NCBI GenBank assembly: GCA_038373885.1
Contig: JAWZYV010000091.1
Span: 868,001 to 932,000, forward strand
DNA length: 64,000 nt
DNA from: Cheiracanthium punctorium
Lineage: Eukaryota; Arthropoda; Arachnida; Araneae; Cheiracanthiidae
Direction of reading: 5' to 3'
The first letter of the stretch is position 1. Each line of letters starts with the position of its first letter. The notes below the pieces were generated by a model. The model was not told the DNA's origin, did not search any database, and was given only the letters and a program-made list of their open reading frames with translations. A program made the position numbers and the translations under genes. Shown piece after piece: positions 61,272 through 64,000 of the stretch.

Positions 61272-63173
61272 CAGCTGCGGAAAAAAAAAGTCCCACTTGT
61301 ACATTTTTCGGCCGTCGTTCATCGCGCAGCAAAGTTACAGACACCAATTGTTTACGATTGACGCACACTTTAATTTGCTATGCATAAAAATTGCATAAGG
61401 GGCCATCTACATATTAAAATTCGCACCAACTTTTTTTTTCTCAATAGCAAAGCCTAGATTTCACTTCATATTTCAAAAATTTAGTTCATTTTAACCCCGG
61501 ACACCAATTTTCAATAAATTTGGACAGAAAATGAGTGAGTTATGAGCACCCAAAATCCCCCTCCCCCTATGTTAAAATATTTTTTCATACTTCGATTCAT
61601 ATCTCATATAATATTGGTAGTAAGAAGCTGATTTTTATTCGTACTATTAGAACTAAACGACCCAAACATAATTTAATGTTATTATGATTTTTAATAAATT
61701 ATTAATATGAATTATGAATTTTTAAATTAATATTCAAAAAAATTATGAATAACGACCTAGCCAAATTTCGATGGAAATAGATGCAGAAATTAATATTACA
61801 TGGCTGTGCAAAATTTCAAATTTTTACGTTCAGTAGTTTAATTTATATTAAATAAAATATGTTATTTTCATGAGTTAAGGGACCATATATAAATTTATTA
61901 AGTGACAATTTTTTGAAAATTGCATAAAATAAATGTAAATTAGATTTATTTTGTGCAAAAACACAGTAAAGGATATCAGTATTAAATTATCAAATTTTGA
62001 AGCAAATAAATTAGAGGTTTTTACAGTTTGTTGGGGATTCTATAAAGCGTGTATTGTTGCGTCCGCTCCCATATTCCCCCAAATAAAATATTTTCCAGCT
62101 ATAGAATTAGATTCAGTAGATGTATGTCTTCTAATACAACGTCCTACTTCTGAAAAACTAACATCCTCAACTTTCCAGGCATGAATGTGACCTTTTTTAA
62201 TATCGGAAACATTAGGTCTTTGGAATTCCCCATACTTTATCAAACATTCAAAATCACGTTTTTCTGTAAAAAAAATTTTCATCTAACTATAAATTAAAAT
62301 ACCGCCAAAAGTCTTAAGAATATTGCACATTGCAGGCGATAGTATTAAATGAAGAAAGTGAAATAACAAACACAGTGATAGTATTGGGTCGGCAAAAAAG
62401 TAATTGCGTTTTTTACATGAAATTCAAACAAATAAATTTTCAATCATGAAACCATTCTTTAAGTTCGACCATAGCTGAGTCGAGCAATATTCATGCTTGT
62501 AGTCAGAAGAGCAGGGAGCAGCCTTTAACTCCTGCCAACATTTCAGCTGTCTTGTCTAAGAGAAACATCAAGGGAAACACTGAATAACAATTTCAAAATT
62601 ACAAAGATTTTCAAAATCCTTAGCAGTCATTTTGCATTTTTCCCTTAATTCATGTGTACGAACCAAGGAAGTTATGAACTCACGGGTCATTTGGACCACA
62701 GACTAAATATTCTATTCTATCCTTGATATTCTCAGTACAAAAAACTTTAAGAGAGATGGGAACAATATTTTCCTTGAAAATAATATTAATTTCTTTTAAT
62801 TCTCGCGAGCGAAATAAATGACAGGCGAAAAGTTCGGAACCTACAAATAGCGTTTTTCAATTTGCAGAAAGTCCCTTAAAAACGCGCAAAAATGAATTCG
62901 CAATATCTCCGGAAATTATCGTAGAAAATTGCTGAAAATTTATATTTAGGGTAATTTGAAGGATTTCTTTCGTTTAATAAAGTCAAAATATGGGGTTGCC
63001 ATTGAGAAAAACGAAGTTGATGCAGAATTAAATATGAACACGGCCCCTTATGCAAATTAAATTAATAGTAAATTAAAGTACGCGTTATTTGCAAGCGAAT
63101 GGTATATATAACTTTGCTATACGATGAACGATGGCGAAATAAAGAGCAAGTGGGCCTTTTTTTCCCGCAGCTG
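61272..63173. mobile_element. Tc1/mariner-like non-autonomous element (TA target) inserted in the reverse transcriptase
   Basis: The ends are CAGCTGCGGAAAAAAAAAG and CTTTTTTTCCCGCAGCTG, with TA on both sides (61270-61271 and 63174-63175). CCCACTTG also is mirrored just inside. Removing the element and one TA rejoins the reverse transcriptase frame. The interior is mostly non-coding but holds a minus-strand frame (62282-62040) with RPNVSDIKKGHIHAWKVED and GRCIRRHTSTESNSIAGKYF, of unknown origin. A truncated relative is at 39691-40860. Confidence 0.92.
62040..62282 (-). pseudogene. Unidentified coding-like fragment inside the Tc1-like element
   Basis: The minus frame is 80 codons, with FECLIKYGEFQRPNVSDIKK, HIHAWKVEDVSFSEVGRC and IAGKYFIWGNMGADATIHAL. 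Its composition is that of a real protein, and part of the same text (RPDVSNIKKGQ) recurs at the edge of the relative at 39697-39722. No known family was recognised. It may be captured host or transposon sequence. Confidence 0.4.
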
Positions 63174-63418
63174 TACAAGCTCATACAAAACGGCATGCCA
63201 GACTCTCTAACTCATTTAATTCATAATTATCTTTCTGACCGTACATTTATGGTTCGTGAAAACAATACTCATTCTAACCGCACTCCTATAAATAGTGGTG
63301 TTCCCCAAGGATCAATCCTGGGACCTACACTGTTTAACTTGTACATCAACGATATCCCTAGAAATCCGTACACCACACTTGCTGTGTTCGCCGACGATAC
63401 GGCGATTATTTGCAGAGC
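63174..63418 (+). pseudogene. Jockey-type ORF2: reverse transcriptase catalytic part, 3'-truncated
   Basis: The frame resumes KLIQNGMPDSLTHLIHNYL, SDRTFMVRENN, INSGVPQGSILGPTLFNLYI and VFADDTAIICRAH. The catalytic FADD box is intact, unlike the copy at 46915. The similarity stops abruptly after RAH at about 63418, so the thumb and C-terminal part are missing. Confidence 0.93.
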
Positions 63419-64000
63419 TCACCGGGGCCGTCGTTATTAGCAACCGGGCCTGCTTCTTCGTTGCCACCGGAAGAAATGAGTGAAACATTGAGGCCTAATA
63501 TTTACATTTGCGCTGTTCGATTGTATGTGATTTGGGATTATAAACGTTAATTTATTTTATAATTAAAAAAGAATTTTGTTATAGTTTTGTCATAATGATT
63601 TAATGACAAGGTGTTTTAGATGTAGGTAATAATTTTTTGAAGATTGCGCTTTTTTTTAGGGAAATAAATCAAGGAATTCAATCATAGAATTCGAACTGTA
63701 AGTTCTGAATGTAAAGGTTAGTGTACACTTGTATTTAGAAATACTACAAATTTATAGGATATAAAGCATGTTTTGTGAATTAATATTCATGTGTTATTTA
63801 TAAATCATTTTAATCTGAAATCGTTTAACTTGAGTAGTTTATTATTCTAGTAAATAAGCGTGCGTTGTAATACTAGTTAGACATTCTTATCTGTTTAAAT
63901 CTTTCAGTTGAAAATGTCATTTATCATTTATTATAAATGCAATTAAATGTGTGATATTGGTTTCAGTGCAGAAGTACTGTAAAATATGTTATTAATTTTT
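63419..64000. other. Sequence right of the non-LTR element, unassigned
   Basis: The first 60 bases are GC-rich (GGGGCCGTCGTTATTAGCAA), then AT-rich. An ATG at 63476 opens MSETLRPNIYICAVRLYVIW with a GTATGTG donor-like site inside the frame (63523), which could be a first exon. Nothing in the sequence identifies it, and the remainder of the window shows no gene. Confidence 0.3.

Overview
The window is nuclear DNA from an animal, almost certainly an arthropod. Large AT-rich introns, few coding sequences and a dense mix of hAT, Tc1/mariner, BEL/Pao, Ty3/Gypsy and non-LTR elements would suit a chelicerate such as a spider. The phylum is an inference from gene structure and repeat types; nothing in the sequence names the species.

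One host gene is clear: the 5' part of WDR5 (will die slowly), on the minus strand. Four exons were found at 26292-26251, 16686-16590, 1541-1468 and 509-420. They have GT-AG introns, matching reading phases and 101 codons in all. The rest of the gene lies to the left of base 1. Intron 1 (9.6 kb) and intron 2 (15 kb) are filled with nested transposons.

Intron 2 (1542-16589) holds a SINE remnant, a palindromic dispersed repeat, and a 4.56-kb DNA transposon at 7736-12295. That transposon has perfect 28-bp inverted ends, a GAAT duplication, arrays of a TCATTACC motif at both ends and a decayed gene. The intron also has twin hAT-type elements with exact 5-bp duplications, and one element nested inside another at 14771-16534. 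Intron 1 (16687-26250) holds a Gypsy gag-protease-pol remnant split by a hAT MITE, a small MITE, and the most unusual object of the window: an interlocked foldback structure at 22999-25381. Its arms are 75-bp satellite arrays, and each arm has a long palindrome at its outer end.

The right-hand 37 kb (26700-64000) is a transposon graveyard. It contains a non-coding 3.6-kb hAT-like element (28049-31690), a ZMYM1-like hAT with exact ends (31922-34563), a BEL/Pao integrase split by a 4-kb insertion (34723-39690), and a truncated Tc1-like element. A hairpin MITE (41208-41447), a hAT with a dimerisation-domain remnant (44327-46799) and non-LTR fragments follow. Further right are a THAP-bearing P-like element (50574-52920), a Gypsy 3' LTR with integrase tail (53725-55606), and two head-to-head non-LTR elements. 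The plus-strand one (57285-63418) is broken by two DNA transposons whose target duplications restore the empty sites. No intact transposase or polymerase gene was seen, so all elements in view look dead or non-autonomous. No CRISPR array, operon, rRNA or convincing functional tRNA gene was seen.
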